A DNA stretch of 60,144 nucleotides from an uncultured Acetatifactor sp. (GCA_910584865.1 CAJUCE010000031.1:1-60144); one strand, 5' to 3'. Shown: positions 44,001 to 52,680, counted from the stretch's first letter. Program-made: numbers and translations. The notes: a model not told the origin generated them from the sequence alone.

Positions 44001-45872
44001 CACCATCACGCAGCCTGCGCTAAACTGTAAAAACCCGGGCAGCACCTCCTCTATCAGCGGAGCGTCCGCCACCATATCGTCCCTTATACCGGTCAGCTTC
44101 TCTATCTCAAAGGGAATGGGAACCTGGGGATTTACAAAAGCCGAAAATCGATCCGTCACTTTTCCGCCGCTTACCTTCACCGCCCCGATTTCAATGATAC
44201 GGTTGTTGACAGGAGAAAAACCGGTAGTCTCAATGTCAAAAATCACAAAGTCAGCGTCCAGTGTCTGCCCGCCGTCGCCGGTGACAATCTCCTTCAGATC
44301 ATCCACCAGATAAGCTTCCACACCGTAGATTACCTTAAAAAATTCCTGCCTGTCCGGTCCTTTCTCTCCTTTCTCCTTCCATTTCCCCTGTTCGGCCTTC
44401 CACAGATCCTGCCAGACATGATATGCGTCGGTAAATCCCTGCACCACGCCGTGATCCGTGATGGCGATGGCCCGATGGCCCCATTTATAAGCACGCTTCA
44501 CGATGTCCTTCGCCTCGGACACTCCGTCGAAATCGCTCATTTTCGTATGGCAATGCAGTTCTACCCGTTTGTGAAGCGCCGTATCCATGCGCACCGTGGT
44601 AAAATCCGGAATCCTGCGTATACCGGTAAGGGAGCCGATAGTCAGCTCGTGATCGAATTTATCCAGGGTGGCCACGCCTTTGATCTTGACAAATGTTCCC
44701 CCTTTCAGGCTGTCCAGCAACTCCTTCACAAAATCATTTTTCACAAAAAGCTTGACCGTCATGGTGTCTGTAAAATCCGTCACATCAAACATGACTATCG
44801 TTCTCTCGTTTCTAATCTGACGGCTGTCCGTCTTCAGCACTTTGCCCCTGACGGTGACTTCTCCCATTTCCCCAATGATATCTTCGATGGGCATGGCTTC
44901 TTCATCAAAATCCCGTCCGTATAGCACATCCGGATCGTCGGATTGTTTCAGAGTACGGCCGTAATCTCCGTTTCTGCGGAATTCTCCCCGGCGGAACTCG
45001 CCTTTACGCGGCGAACCTGCGCCCCGGCCGAAATTCCCCTCTCCCGCCTGTCTGGTTGTGCCGTAGGGCTGCTCCTCCCCGCCGGCCGCCGGAAAACCTG
45101 CGGCCGCCTGACTGCCCCCGGGAGCGGCCTTTGTCCATCCGCCTCCAGGCGCGTTCCTGCCGTTCCCCTTGTCCGGCGCATCTTCGCCGCCTTTACTCCC
45201 CGGAAATCCGGATTTTCCTGAGGGCTTTTTCCCTCCTGTCTCTCCGGAATAACCGGCTCCTTCTCCTGCAGTCCCTTTCCCGGCCCGCAGACAGATCTCG
45301 TTTACCCTCATCTGTATCTTCAATTCGTCGTCTCCGGCGTATCTGCGGGGACCTGCCTCCCGATACGCCACCGTGACCCCTGTATTCAATCCGCAGCGCT
45401 CCACCAGGATCTTCTCCAGAACCCGGATCAGCTCTGCCTCCTTTCCCCTGTTCGGGATGGTATCGTCCACGGTAAGCTCGATCCCGCCGGAATCAGGATA
45501 TGAGATATCCGCCGTCCGGAACGCATTATATTCCACATGAGAATATTCCAGCAATTCTGCCAGGATGCTTCCTCTGTAGGCCTCTATCAGATTTTCCGGC
45601 GTATACTGGGCAGATAATTCAAAGTGTTCGAAAATCCTGACTTTCAGCACGGCATTGGGAAACAGCTGATTCTTAATCTCCCTTTCCGCAGCCCAGATAT
45701 CTTCCTTCAAAATCAGCCTGGTGCTGTAGAGATACACGGAGAGCCTGTCTCTTTGCCTGGTGGCGGACACCCGCTCCACTTTGGTCTGTTCCAGCATATC
45801 GTGCAGGCTTCCCTGGATCTTCAGGGTAGGAAACACTTCAAAAAACGGTTTTGCTTTCTCCATCATTTCCAA
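41082..45872 (-). CDS. polC: DNA polymerase III alpha subunit PolC
   Basis: The 1596-residue Gram-positive replicase is longer than the usual 1430-1450. In order it has an N-terminal domain, a Gly/Ser/Lys-rich disordered stretch (about 200-310), an OB domain, a PHP domain (HCHTKMSDFDG, AIAITDHGVV), the inserted DEDDh proofreading exonuclease (FVIFDIETTG, with an extra Gly/Gln loop), the C-family palm (PDIDLNFSG) and a C-terminal clamp-binding motif (NQLSLFDF). It overlaps the ispG end by 10 bases. Confidence 0.97.
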   Translation of the reverse strand: MEMMEKAKPFFEVFPTLKIQGSLHDMLEQTKVERVSATRQRDRLSVYLYSTRLILKEDIWAAEREIKNQLFPNAVLKVRIFEHFELSAQYTPENLIEAYRGSILAELLEYSHVEYNAFRTADISYPDSGGIELTVDDTIPNRGKEAELIRVLEKILVERCGLNTGVTVAYREAGPRRYAGDDELKIQMRVNEICLRAGKGTAGEGAGYSGETGGKKPSGKSGFPGSKGGEDAPDKGNGRNAPGGGWTKAAPGGSQAAAGFPAAGGEEQPYGTTRQAGEGNFGRGAGSPRKGEFRRGEFRRNGDYGRTLKQSDDPDVLYGRDFDEEAMPIEDIIGEMGEVTVRGKVLKTDSRQIRNERTIVMFDVTDFTDTMTVKLFVKNDFVKELLDSLKGGTFVKIKGVATLDKFDHELTIGSLTGIRRIPDFTTVRMDTALHKRVELHCHTKMSDFDGVSEAKDIVKRAYKWGHRAIAITDHGVVQGFTDAYHVWQDLWKAEQGKWKEKGEKGPDRQEFFKVIYGVEAYLVDDLKEIVTGDGGQTLDADFVIFDIETTGFSPVNNRIIEIGAVKVSGGKVTDRFSAFVNPQVPIPFEIEKLTGIRDDMVADAPLIEEVLPGFLQFSAGCVMVAHNAGFDMSFITENARRLGLTLAGLSGPGSGTQKQPAGGVRSECTYVDTVGIARVLLPDQAKHTLDAVAKTLNISLENHHRAVDDAECTALIFLKLIQMLKAREVHTLTQLNALGAASADLVKKLPTYHAIILAKNDLGRINLYRLVTESHLTYYSNRHPRIPKSLVMKYRDGLLLGSACEAGELYRALLDEQSEIAIARIVNFYDYLEIQPTGNNKFMIASERIRSIHSIEDIQNVNRRIVKLGEQFHKPVVGTCDVHFLDPEDEVYRRIIMAGRGFEDADDQAPLFLHTTDEMLGEFDYLGSDKAYEVVVENTNKIADMIESIAPVRPDKCAPVIQDSDKKLTKICYDKAHEIYGPNLPEIVEKRLEKELHSIITNGFAVMYIIAQKLVWKSVEDGYLVGSRGSVGSSFVATMAGITEINPLSPHYYCGKCHYVDFESEDVKAYAGKAGVDMPDKNCPVCGEKLHKDGFDIPFETFLGFKGDKEPDIDLNFSGEYQSKAHKYTEVIFGAGQTYRAGTIATLADKTAFGYVKNYFEERQKHRRKSEIERLAMGVAGVRRSTGQHPGGIVVLPIGQDINSFTPVQHPANDMTTDIVTTHFDYHSIDHNLLKLDILGHDDPTMIRMLQDMTGRDPLTIPLDGEDVMSLFQNTDALGVTPDQIGGTRLGVLGIPEFGTDFAMQMVIDAQPKAFSDLVRISGLSHGTDVWLGNAKDLIMSGTATISTAICTRDDIMTYLIQMGVEPSLAFTIMESVRKGKGLKDDWIAAMKENNVPDWYIASCKKIKYMFPKAHAAAYVMMAWRIAYCKINYPLAYYGAFFSIRAKAFSYELMCQGRGRLEATMADYKRRMDAAMDKEPGAVPLTNREEAAYGDMRIVQEMYARGYEFTPIDIFTAQSRSFQIVGDKLMPSLNSIEGLGDKAADAIVEAVKDGPFMSKDDFRERTRVSKTMVELMESLNLLGDLPESNQLSLFDF

Positions 45873-46918
45873 TTATCCAACTCTTCCTTTAATGCATCCA
45901 ACAGCTGCTCTTCCGGCACTTTCCTAAGAATCTCTCCCTTCTTAAATAAAAGGCCCTCTCCCATGCCGCCCGCTACGCCCAAATCCGCCTCTCTGGCCTC
46001 CCCGGGACCGTTCACGGCACAGCCCATAACCGCCACCTTGATATCCAGAGGATACTCCCTGACAAGCGTCTCCACTTTCCCGGCAAGGCCGATCAGATCG
46101 ATTCTGGTTCTGCCGCAGGTAGGACAGGAAACCACCTCAATGCCTCCCTTGCGCAGCCCCAGTGTGCGCAGAATCAGTCTGGCCGATTTGATCTCCTCCA
46201 CCGGATCGCCGGTCAGCGATACCCGGACGGTATCTCCGATCCCCTGATGCAGAATCAATCCCAGTCCGATTGCCGATTTAATATTGCCGCTCCAAACCGT
46301 ACCCGCCTCCGTAATGCCTACATGAAGCGGATACCGCGTCTTCTCCGCCAGCAGTTCATGGGCCTTCACGCACATGAGGACATCCGAGGACTTGATGCTG
46401 ATCACCAGATTGTCAAATCCCAGATCCTCCACCATATGTACCTTATCCAGCGCGCTTTCTACGATTCCCTCCGCAGTCACGCCGCCGTACTTCTCAATCA
46501 GACGCTTTTCCAGGGAACCGCTGTTGACGCCGATGCGGATGGGGATCCCCCTCTCAGCCGCCACCGCAGTCACGGCCCTCACATTTTCCACACTGCCGAT
46601 ATTGCCGGGATTAATGCGGATCTTGTCGGCGCCGTTTTCCATGGCGGCGATTGCCATCTTGTAGTCAAAATGGATATCCGCCACCAACGGTATATGTATC
46701 TGCTTCTTGATTTCGGCAAGGGCCTTTGCCGCCTCCGTATCCGGCACCGTACAGCGGACAATCTCGCAGCCCGCCTGCTCCAGCGCCAGGATCTGCGCCA
46801 CTGTGGACGCTACGTCCCGGGTCTTGGTATTGGTCATGGATTGTATTAAAACGGGATTGCCGCCGCCGATCTTTTGGCTGCCGATGTGTACTACCTTTGT
46901 ACTGTCTCTGTGGGTCAT
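45863..46918 (-). CDS. ispG: 4-hydroxy-3-methylbut-2-enyl diphosphate synthase IspG
   Basis: A 351-residue iron-sulfur enzyme of the MEP isoprenoid pathway, converting MEcPP to HMBPP. The TIM-barrel start (VHIGSQKIGGGNPVLIQSMT) and the cluster ligands in VVSCPTCGRTR (about 260-270) and VMGCAVNGPGEA (about 295-306) are visible. AAAGGAG precedes ATG 46918. It is directly upstream of polC; dxr and rseP, often next to it, are absent. Confidence 0.96.
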   Translation of the reverse strand: MTHRDSTKVVHIGSQKIGGGNPVLIQSMTNTKTRDVASTVAQILALEQAGCEIVRCTVPDTEAAKALAEIKKQIHIPLVADIHFDYKMAIAAMENGADKIRINPGNIGSVENVRAVTAVAAERGIPIRIGVNSGSLEKRLIEKYGGVTAEGIVESALDKVHMVEDLGFDNLVISIKSSDVLMCVKAHELLAEKTRYPLHVGITEAGTVWSGNIKSAIGLGLILHQGIGDTVRVSLTGDPVEEIKSARLILRTLGLRKGGIEVVSCPTCGRTRIDLIGLAGKVETLVREYPLDIKVAVMGCAVNGPGEAREADLGVAGGMGEGLLFKKGEILRKVPEEQLLDALKEELDNWK

Positions 46919-47068
46919 ATATGCTCCTTTCCTCTGTTGCGGAGTTTCATTACCGGCTTTGCACTGTGCGTCATAGACGCACCTTCTCTCTGTTGCGATG
47001 TTTTATGATTTTGTTCTCTGTCCGGAATGTATCCGGCAAGGACCCGGGACAGACTGTCCGCACTATTT

Positions 47069-47097
47069 ATCATATCATATCGGAAGAGTTTGGACAA
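47069..47097 (-). promoter_or_regulatory. candidate ispG-polC promoter
   Basis: TTGTCC (47092-47097) and TATGAT (47069-47074) are separated by 17 bases on the minus strand, about 150 bases before ispG. Two similar short segments in the leader (TCTGTTGCG near 46932 and 46997) are noted without assigned role. Confidence 0.5.
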
Positions 47098-47131
47098 TTG
47101 TTTTCTGGGGAATCTACCCAACTCAAATAAG

Positions 47132-47340
47132 TCATATTTCTTCGGTTTTCATAGGAAATACTGCTTCCAACGCTGAAAATAATTCCAGAATGTGCTCGTC
47201 TTCCGTCTACAGCTTTCTTCTGCGATTTCACTTTCAAAACTCATTGCATACGCCGATTCTCCCTTGTCCGAAAATCCAATATAATTTACAATCACTTCCG
47301 CCGCCATATCTTTAAAAGCGGCCTTGGCAGCTGCATTCTA
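47132..47340 (-). pseudogene. frameshifted remnant of a small unknown gene
   Basis: The minus strand encodes NAAAKAAFKDMAAEVIVNYI and GFSDKGESAYAMSFESEIAE in one frame, then continues sensibly as DEHILELFSALEAVFPMKTE in another, ending at TGA 47132-47134. Both parts look like coding sequence, so one frameshift near 47200-47210 best explains them. No family is recognised. This accounts for most of the gap between ispG and the XRE-Uma2 gene. Confidence 0.4.
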
Positions 47341-47394
47341 TCATGAATAGCTATCCGTTTTTCAACCTCATCCTTACCGCAGATCAGCAAGAAC

Positions 47395-47446
47395 GGTTGA
47401 AACGGGCAAAGCAAGGTTGAATCAAGGTTGACATCCGGTTGAAAAT
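47395..47446 (+). promoter_or_regulatory. GGTTGA repeats over the XRE-Uma2 promoter
   Basis: GGTTGA occurs at 47395, 47415, 47426 and 47437, so the last three are 11 bases apart, one helical turn. The copy at 47426 forms TTGACA (47428-47433), which with TAGTGT about 17 bases on could be the promoter. The repeats are therefore likely the binding sites of a regulator, perhaps the gene's own XRE domain. Confidence 0.6.
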
Positions 47447-47496
47447 ATGTTAGTGTTATAGAAATTCACCCATTATATGTATTCAGAGGAAATCCC

Positions 47497-48342
47497 ATGA
47501 CACTGGACGAAATGAAACGATTAAAAAAGGAAAAAGGGTATACCATGGCACAGCTGTCCGAATACAGCAATATACCTCTGGGAACCTTGCAGAAAATCTT
47601 TACCGGAGAAACCGCCCATCCGCGCAGCGCCACCCGGGAAGCGCTCGAAAAGGTGCTGGGTACGGCACAACCGGGGGCCAAAGTCCCCTCCCCGGTAACC
47701 TCTTGCTATGATCATGACTGCCGTGAAAGCAGACCGGATTGCCTGCGGGAGGCGCCTGCCGCGTATAATGCAGCCCCTGCGAAAATGCAGGGCGAATATA
47801 CCATTGAGGATTACTATGCCTGGCCCAGGGAACAGAGGGTGGAACTCATCGACGGTATGATTTATGTCATGGAAGCTCCCGGATTTGTACACCAAAGGAT
47901 AGCAGGTGAAATGCTTTTTGCAATAAAATCCTTTATCCGTAATAAAGGCGGCGACTGCATTCCTCTTCTCTCCCCCATCGATGTCCGTCTGGATTGTGAT
48001 GACAGAACCATGATTCAGCCGGATCTGATTATCTTGTGCGACAGTGATAAAATCAAACGCCGGGGCATCATGGGCGCTCCTGATTTTATCCTGGAAATCC
48101 TCTCCAGGTCCACCAGAAGAAAGGACTGCATTAAAAAACTGCAGAAATACAGCGACGCAGGCGTTAAGGAATACTGGATTCTGGATCCGGAGAAAAAATT
48201 CCTCCTGGCCTATGATTTCATCCATGATAATCTGCCCTGCATCTACCCCCTGACAGGCGCCGCCGGGCTCGCCCTCTTTGACGGCGAACTGCAGATCGAC
48301 CTGGACGAAATCGCCGGAATGATTCAGGAGTGGCCGGAGTGA
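47497..48342 (+). CDS. XRE helix-turn-helix fused to a Uma2-family (PD-(D/E)XK-like) domain
   Basis: The 281-residue product begins with an XRE domain (MTLDEMKRLKKEKGYTMAQL, then SEYSNIPLGTLQKIFTGE, residues 1-60). From about residue 95 a Uma2/DUF820 domain follows (YTIEDYYAWPREQRVELIDG, IQPDLIILCD, GAPDFILEILSRSTRRKDCI, then EYWILDP). Uma2 domains have a restriction-endonuclease-like fold. Fusions of this kind occur in several Clostridia; their role is not established. AGAGGAAA precedes ATG 47497. It probably binds the GGTTGA repeats before it, an inference. Confidence 0.85.
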   Translation: MTLDEMKRLKKEKGYTMAQLSEYSNIPLGTLQKIFTGETAHPRSATREALEKVLGTAQPGAKVPSPVTSCYDHDCRESRPDCLREAPAAYNAAPAKMQGEYTIEDYYAWPREQRVELIDGMIYVMEAPGFVHQRIAGEMLFAIKSFIRNKGGDCIPLLSPIDVRLDCDDRTMIQPDLIILCDSDKIKRRGIMGAPDFILEILSRSTRRKDCIKKLQKYSDAGVKEYWILDPEKKFLLAYDFIHDNLPCIYPLTGAAGLALFDGELQIDLDEIAGMIQEWPE

Positions 48343-48474
48343 TTCCATAATGCCGGATTTATGATCGCAGCTAATTCCGCTGTCCCGTACAATCCGAGAC
48401 CAAATTTCTGCCGAAATGTACAAGATTACGCTATCTAATATACAGAACCCGGAAAGGATCCGAAAAATATAATC

Positions 48475-48879
48475 ATGATTCGATATGCCAATGAAAATGA
48501 CTTTTCCATATTAAAGAAATATGATCACCATATCTCCGAAACAGAGTTAAAACGCAGCATCAGCGCAAATAGAATTTTAGTCATGTACCATAACGATATT
48601 TTTATGGGGTGGCTGCGCTTTAATCTGTTCTGGGATAATATGCCGTTTATGAACATGCTGTATTTCCTGGACGAACACAGGGGGAAAGGATACGGCAGGC
48701 AGTTGACCGCTTTCTGGGAGGCAGAAATGCGAAGCAGCGGCTACGATACAGTTCTGACCTCCACACTGTCAAATGAACAGGCGCAGTTTTTCTATCGGAA
48801 AATCGGATATGTCGACTGCGGCTCCCTCCTGCTGCCGCAGGAGCCTTTGGAGATTATTTTGAGGAAGGATTTGGTGTAA
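48475..48879 (+). CDS. GNAT family N-acetyltransferase
   Basis: This 134-residue single GNAT domain has the acetyl-CoA binding motif region LDEHRGKGYGRQLTAFWEAE (Q/RxxGxG/A type) and the strand-helix order of the family; the C-terminus (GYVDCGSLLLPQEPLEIILR) closes the fold. Substrate is unknown. The ribosome binding site (GGAAAGGA) is somewhat far from ATG 48475. It is 132 bases after the XRE-Uma2 gene and converges with the next gene. Confidence 0.85.
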   Translation: MIRYANENDFSILKKYDHHISETELKRSISANRILVMYHNDIFMGWLRFNLFWDNMPFMNMLYFLDEHRGKGYGRQLTAFWEAEMRSSGYDTVLTSTLSNEQAQFFYRKIGYVDCGSLLLPQEPLEIILRKDLV

Positions 48880-48887
48880 TCTTCTCC

Positions 48888-49889
48888 TCAATCCCCCGGA
48901 AACAGAATCCCCGCCTTTTTCCGGGTATTTTCCAATACCGCCACGACCTGCTGCATGGTGTCCAGTCCTTTAAAGGCAGATTCGTAATCTCCGGTAAGAA
49001 TCTGTCTGGTCAGATTCTGTACCTCATAAAACCATCTGTCCGGATTGCTCTGTTCATTCAGGCACTCCTCCGTCTTTTTGGTGACCACCTTTATCTCGGA
49101 AAGCATGTTGCTGCCGCCTTTTATATAGATATACCCGCTCTCGCCCTCGATCTGGAAAAAGTTCACGCCCCAGGTGTCCTTCGCCCCGGACAGCTGGCTC
49201 ACAAAATCCTCATAGACAAGCAGCGCCACTCCTGAGGTATCGATCCGGCCGCCCCGGGCGTTGGTATGGAAATTGGGATAATAGGCAGTCTCCTTCGGCA
49301 TGCCGAACAGAGCCACCGTCAGGTAGACATTATAGAAATTGATGTCCATCAGGCACCCGCCTGCATATTCCGGATTGAAAATATTGGGAACCTTCCCCTC
49401 CAACAACTGATCATAACGGCTGGAATACTGGCTGTAATTGCCCATCACAAGCTTTATCTTTCCGATTTTGGGCAGCTGGGCCTTCAATATCTCCAAATTG
49501 GGCAGAAAAGCCGTAGGGACCGCATCGATCAAAAACAGCCCCTTCTCCCTGGCCAGCGCCGTCAGCTCCGCCGCCTGCTTTGCCTGTGTACAGAAAGGCT
49601 TTTCACAGATTACATTTTTTTCTGAAAGCAATGCATTCTTCGTCTGTTCATAATGCAGCAGATTCGGTGTAGCCACATATACGAAATTAATTTCCTCATC
49701 CTTTAAAAAGGCTTCCATCTCCGTATAAACCTTTGCCGCGCCGTAATCATCCGCCAGAGCCTTCCCCCTCTCCCCGCTGCGGGAATACACTGCCGCCAGG
49801 CGGATTCCCTCTACTCTGGACACATTGTCAAGTATCGAACGGACAATGGGGCCGGAACCTATGGTTCCTAATCTGATTTCTTCTATCAT
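48888..49889 (-). CDS. Gfo/Idh/MocA family oxidoreductase
   Basis: The 333-residue product has the N-terminal Rossmann fold (IRLGTIGSGPIVRSILDNVS, then LAAVYSRSGERG), the family motif ICEKPFCTQAK and the C-terminal substrate domain (GGCLMDINFYNVYLTVALFG). These enzymes use NAD(P) on sugars, inositols and similar polyols. As the last gene of the deoR-MFS-PHP operon it probably oxidises a sugar-like compound brought in by the transporter. Confidence 0.9.
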   Translation of the reverse strand: MIEEIRLGTIGSGPIVRSILDNVSRVEGIRLAAVYSRSGERGKALADDYGAAKVYTEMEAFLKDEEINFVYVATPNLLHYEQTKNALLSEKNVICEKPFCTQAKQAAELTALAREKGLFLIDAVPTAFLPNLEILKAQLPKIGKIKLVMGNYSQYSSRYDQLLEGKVPNIFNPEYAGGCLMDINFYNVYLTVALFGMPKETAYYPNFHTNARGGRIDTSGVALLVYEDFVSQLSGAKDTWGVNFFQIEGESGYIYIKGGSNMLSEIKVVTKKTEECLNEQSNPDRWFYEVQNLTRQILTGDYESAFKGLDTMQQVVAVLENTRKKAGILFPGD

Positions 49890-49917
49890 AATCGCACCTC
49901 GCTGATTTGATTTAACA

Positions 49918-51201
49918 TTATCTCAAATACTTTCCCAGCATCCTCCGTGTTCTTTCCTGCAGATATTCCAGCTCCTCCTTCGCGCCGTCCACACCGTTTA
50001 CATAGTCCTTCATGGCCCGCCCTTCCTCTCGGCACAGCTCGTCATGCAGCGGGAAATATTCATTCAATAAAAACTCTACATACGATGCAATCCGGAACGG
50101 CCCGTATACCCTGGGTCTTTTCTCCCCATTGGTCCAGGCGTACTGCTCCAATGCTGCCGCTTTATAATCCTTGATGGCGTCTATTATAGCGTCCCGGCTG
50201 TTCTCTCTGGCCAATACGACGGTCTTTCCGATCTGAAACCACTCCGAGTTCACTGTACCATGGGAATCGCTGCTGCCTACAATGGGACAGGAACAGCCTT
50301 CCATGCACAGCTGATGGTAAAGGTTGATCTGCATTGCGTTCTCATGCAGCGTCTGCCCGCCGATCAGCTCAAACGCATCGAACACCCTGTTTTCAAAAAA
50401 GCTTCTCACCAGCTTCAGGGGAATATGATAGCAGCGGCCCGTAATCCAGTGAGGATGCGGGAAAATGGCCAGTCCGTTGTTCTCACGAATCTGATTAAAG
50501 GCCCACACACTGGCCGCATACTGGAACCGATTCTCCTCATCCATATCCTGCAGCCCCCGGCAGATTTCCTCCACTTCCCTGTCATACTGCTCTCTGTGCT
50601 GCCTGTACAGGTCATTCACACTGATATCGGCTCCGAAATTAACCACATGCACCTTGTTTTCAGGGGTGTGAACCTCTTCCCCGGGCACGATCAGCAGATT
50701 CAATTTTACATCCTTATAGCTGTCAATGGCCTCATGGGAGGGATATTTCAGCCCATGATCCGAAACCGTCATAAAATCAAATCCTGCCTTACGGTAGTTT
50801 GCCGCAACGATTTCCGGCGCCTCCCTGCCATCCGAGCGGAAGCTGTGCACATGCAGATCCCCCATCAGCGGAACCAGGGAATACAGATCCTCCTTTACGC
50901 AGTACAGCCGCAGCTCCGCTTTGCAGTTTCCCGCACTGTCCCATATCACAAGATTGTATTCCTGTTCCTCCTCAAACCGATATGTAAAGCTAATCTCTTT
51001 GATCTCTGCCGTCACATCCAACTGCCATTTCTCCCGGCTGAAATCTTCATTGGATTGGTTCATGGGATAAATGCGGACGCGGTATGTCTCTCCCTGGTTA
51101 AAGTCCGCGTGCCTTCCCAGAGAACGGATCGTCACCCTGGTCTCCTCTCCCTCCAAGACGACCTTGGGGTAAATGTCATAATTATGCAATTCTGTTTTCA
51201 T
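49918..51201 (-). CDS. PHP-domain metal-dependent phosphoesterase with N-terminal beta domain
   Basis: Start ATG 51201 follows AGGGAGGAG. The 427-residue product has an N-terminal beta-sandwich-like part (KVVLEGEETRVTIRSLGRHA, then LVIWDSAGNCKAELRLYC). A PHP domain follows (LMGDLHVHSFRSDGREAPEI, FDFMTVSDHG, PHPHWITG, VGSSDSHGTV) with the His and Asp metal ligands in place. It probably hydrolyses a phosphoester, perhaps releasing phosphate from an imported phosphorylated compound; that step is inferred from the operon. The frame is open upstream to 51603 but that part has no support. Confidence 0.88.
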   Translation of the reverse strand: MKTELHNYDIYPKVVLEGEETRVTIRSLGRHADFNQGETYRVRIYPMNQSNEDFSREKWQLDVTAEIKEISFTYRFEEEQEYNLVIWDSAGNCKAELRLYCVKEDLYSLVPLMGDLHVHSFRSDGREAPEIVAANYRKAGFDFMTVSDHGLKYPSHEAIDSYKDVKLNLLIVPGEEVHTPENKVHVVNFGADISVNDLYRQHREQYDREVEEICRGLQDMDEENRFQYAASVWAFNQIRENNGLAIFPHPHWITGRCYHIPLKLVRSFFENRVFDAFELIGGQTLHENAMQINLYHQLCMEGCSCPIVGSSDSHGTVNSEWFQIGKTVVLARENSRDAIIDAIKDYKAAALEQYAWTNGEKRPRVYGPFRIASYVEFLLNEYFPLHDELCREEGRAMKDYVNGVDGAKEELEYLQERTRRMLGKYLR

Positions 51202-51293
51202 TGAAATTCTCCTCCCTGCTTCTTTTGATATCGTTGCATTGATTCCGTATTCATGGCTTCCCGCCAGATATTTCCTGCCTGTCGATGCGAGAT

Positions 51294-52673
51294 TTATCTT
51301 CCAAGCTGACTTCTCTCTGCACTGCTGAAGCTTCCCCATTTCCGTATTCCGGACAGCAGGAAGATAGTGCCCCCCAGAGCCGCTGCCCCCCATAATACCA
51401 CCACTGCCATCCATCCCGTATTTTCCGCCACTGCCCCGAAAACGTATGTACTCAGCGCGCTCCCCACATAGGTCGCCGCATTCAGGATTCCGGAAACCGT
51501 GGAAACGTTCCCCCTGCCTGCAAAATGCCCCGGCACCCGGCTGATCAGCATCAGATTTACACCAAACATACAGCCTGTGATCGCCATCATCATCACCACA
51601 CATGCCGCCGGATGGCTGTCATAAACGGCAAGCATGGAAATCCCTGCAATGGCGCCGGTCCCGAATAACAGGGCGGCGGTAAGCATCTCGTTTTTCAGCC
51701 TGTACAAAAGTGCCGAGGATAATAAAGTGCTGATCACGCTGCATACGGGCAGCACGGCCGTGGACAGAATGGATTGGGAACTGCTCATACCGAACATTTC
51801 CGTCATATAGACGGGCATCCATGTGGTAATTCCGTCCTTTAAGGTGCCGTGCAGGATGATGGACATGAGGATTGCTATAATGGGTACGCCTGCAAACACT
51901 GCTCCTGCTTTCGCCTTTTTGGGTGCGGTTTCCGCGGGAGCGGCCGGTTCCTCCATGTCTGCCGCACTTGCCGCTATGCCTTCCCCATTTGCTGCACTGA
52001 TTCCCGCTTTTGCCGCTTTGCCTTCCCCATCTGCCGACTTATTTCCCGCATCAACTGCCCTCGCTCCCTCCTTCACTTCCACATGCGCCCTGCCCCCGAA
52101 CATCCTGCCCGTATTCCAAAACCACACAAAAGCCGCTGCAATTCCCGCCGCCACCGCAAGATAAAATACGGTTTTCCACCCCGATATCCGGATAAACAGC
52201 GGTGTCAGCAGATACAGCATAACCGTAGCGCCCGAAGAAGACAGCGATACCCACACACATCCCTTCCTGTACCAGTCCTCATCCAGACTCTCTGCCATAA
52301 TCCTCACCAGAGGCGGCCAGAGCATGGACTGAAATAAGCCATTGATAAACCAGACCGGAATCATTATCTCCATCCGGGGCAGCGACACGGCCAGCAGGTT
52401 GCACAACGCAGAACCTGTCAGCCCTGTACAAATCATTTTCCGGGGTTCATGCCTGTCCCCCAGAAATCCGCATATGATCTGCCCCAGGCCGTAGCTTAGG
52501 AAACTGGCTGTAAGCGGAAGCCCCGCAGTATTTTTACCGATCCGCAGGGCAGCCTGGATTTCAACCATACAGACCGCATAATTCAGCCTTGTAAGATAGC
52601 TTACAAAATAGACCAGGCAGCACAGCAGGCATAAAGTTCCCATCTGCTTTCTGGATAACATCGCCTTGCCCAT
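51294..52673 (-). CDS. MFS transporter (GlpT/UhpT-like organophosphate antiporter type)
   Basis: This 459-residue protein has twelve predicted helices, an N-terminal stretch LCLLCCLVYFVSYLTRLNYA and the loop GQIICGFLGDRHEPRKMICT typical of the organophosphate:phosphate branch of the MFS. Between helices 6 and 7 is a roughly 60-residue Ala/Gly/Glu/Lys-rich segment made of near-repeats. It starts 7 bases after the deoR stop. Together with the PHP gene it suggests uptake of a phosphorylated sugar or polyol. Confidence 0.9.
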   Translation of the reverse strand: MGKAMLSRKQMGTLCLLCCLVYFVSYLTRLNYAVCMVEIQAALRIGKNTAGLPLTASFLSYGLGQIICGFLGDRHEPRKMICTGLTGSALCNLLAVSLPRMEIMIPVWFINGLFQSMLWPPLVRIMAESLDEDWYRKGCVWVSLSSSGATVMLYLLTPLFIRISGWKTVFYLAVAAGIAAAFVWFWNTGRMFGGRAHVEVKEGARAVDAGNKSADGEGKAAKAGISAANGEGIAASAADMEEPAAPAETAPKKAKAGAVFAGVPIIAILMSIILHGTLKDGITTWMPVYMTEMFGMSSSQSILSTAVLPVCSVISTLLSSALLYRLKNEMLTAALLFGTGAIAGISMLAVYDSHPAACVVMMMAITGCMFGVNLMLISRVPGHFAGRGNVSTVSGILNAATYVGSALSTYVFGAVAENTGWMAVVVLWGAAALGGTIFLLSGIRKWGSFSSAERSQLGR

Positions 52674-52680
52674 AAGAATA

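Noticed and set aside
46915..47121. 68-codon ORF overlapping the ispG leader
   Set aside because: It overlaps the ispG promoter and has no family-like sequence; a promoter and leader explain the DNA better.
49918..51603. 561-codon version of the PHP gene
   Set aside because: The first 134 codons overlap the MFS gene end in another frame and have no family-like sequence; ATG 51201 has a strong ribosome binding site.
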